A stretch of DNA of 13,544 bases, taken from assembly GCA_902464115.1 (NCBI GenBank), contig CABQIF010000052.1, positions 1 to 13,544 of the forward strand, read 5' to 3'. The translations under genes and the position numbers were made by a program. Below, piece by piece: positions 13,530-13,544 of this stretch. The notes under the pieces are model-generated. The model saw only the letters and a list, made by a program, of their open reading frames with translations. It searched no databases and was not told the DNA's origin. Within the stretch, counting starts at the first letter, position 1; the number at the start of each line of letters is the position of its first letter. This DNA comes from an uncultured Ruminococcus sp. (lineage in GTDB: Bacteria > Bacillota > Clostridia > Oscillospirales > Ruminococcaceae).

Positions 13530-13544
13530 ATGCCTAAAGGACAG
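13530..13544 (+). CDS. 5' end of an unidentified gene, cut by the window
   Basis: ATG at 13530 begins MPKGQ and runs off the window. GAAAGGGGG (13514-13522) lies 7 bases upstream, and a promoter lies further up. Five residues are too few to identify the product. Confidence 0.6.

Noticed and set aside
1..13544. A defence island, prophage or integrative element
   Set aside because: No integrase, transposase, restriction, toxin-antitoxin or phage structural gene is recognisable. The gene content is housekeeping and envelope. The SLOG gene alone is not evidence of a defence system, since YpsA-type members are ordinary chromosomal genes.

Overview
The window looks like chromosomal DNA of an anaerobic, low-to-mid GC Bacillota, most likely an Oscillospiraceae (Ruminococcus-like) gut or rumen bacterium. 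This rests on the gene content (YhgE/Pip protein, TetR with a short C-terminal domain, a strictly anaerobic acyl-CoA dehydratase activase system, a Thr/Pro-linker surface protein), on strong AGGAGG-type ribosome sites and on SigA-like promoters with 17-base spacers. The species cannot be named from the sequence alone. I saw no rRNA, tRNA, CRISPR array, transposase or phage gene.

Layout. Positions 1-699 are non-coding and structured: two copies of a roughly 80-base element with covarying hairpins, a parS-like 16-mer, a long hairpin, a bidirectional terminator, then the control region of the first gene. A large YhgE/Pip membrane protein (700-3357) is followed by a terminator and a separately promoted TetR-family regulator (3528-4142). 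Next come rpsT (ribosomal protein S20) with a structured leader of about 145 bases, a strong terminator, and a minus-strand SLOG/DUF1273 (YpsA-like) gene (5509-4802). That gene and the plus-strand alanine racemase alr (5684-6844) are divergent, but their predicted promoters face each other and overlap. Downstream of alr lie two genes (6915-9932 and 10011-11237). Together they match the large acyl-CoA dehydratase activase/HgdB-like protein that many Bacillota encode as one polypeptide. After a terminator and a new promoter comes a pair made of a membrane-anchored C39-like peptidase (11461-12414) and a GT2 glycosyltransferase (12438-13418). The window ends in the first five codons of another gene (13530), whose promoter and ribosome site lie inside a strong inverted repeat.

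How the genes may work together. The TetR protein is the obvious candidate regulator of the YhgE/Pip gene, whose promoter carries two near-identical palindromes (GACAATTGTC, GACAGTTGTC). alr supplies D-alanine for peptidoglycan. The C39-like protein and the glycosyltransferase suggest a cell-surface function. The split activase/HgdB pair is an ATP-driven iron-sulfur redox system of unknown substrate. Much of the window is ordinary housekeeping and envelope genes. The signals most worth a second look are structural: the covarying repeat, the rpsT leader, the facing promoters and the inverted repeat at the right edge.
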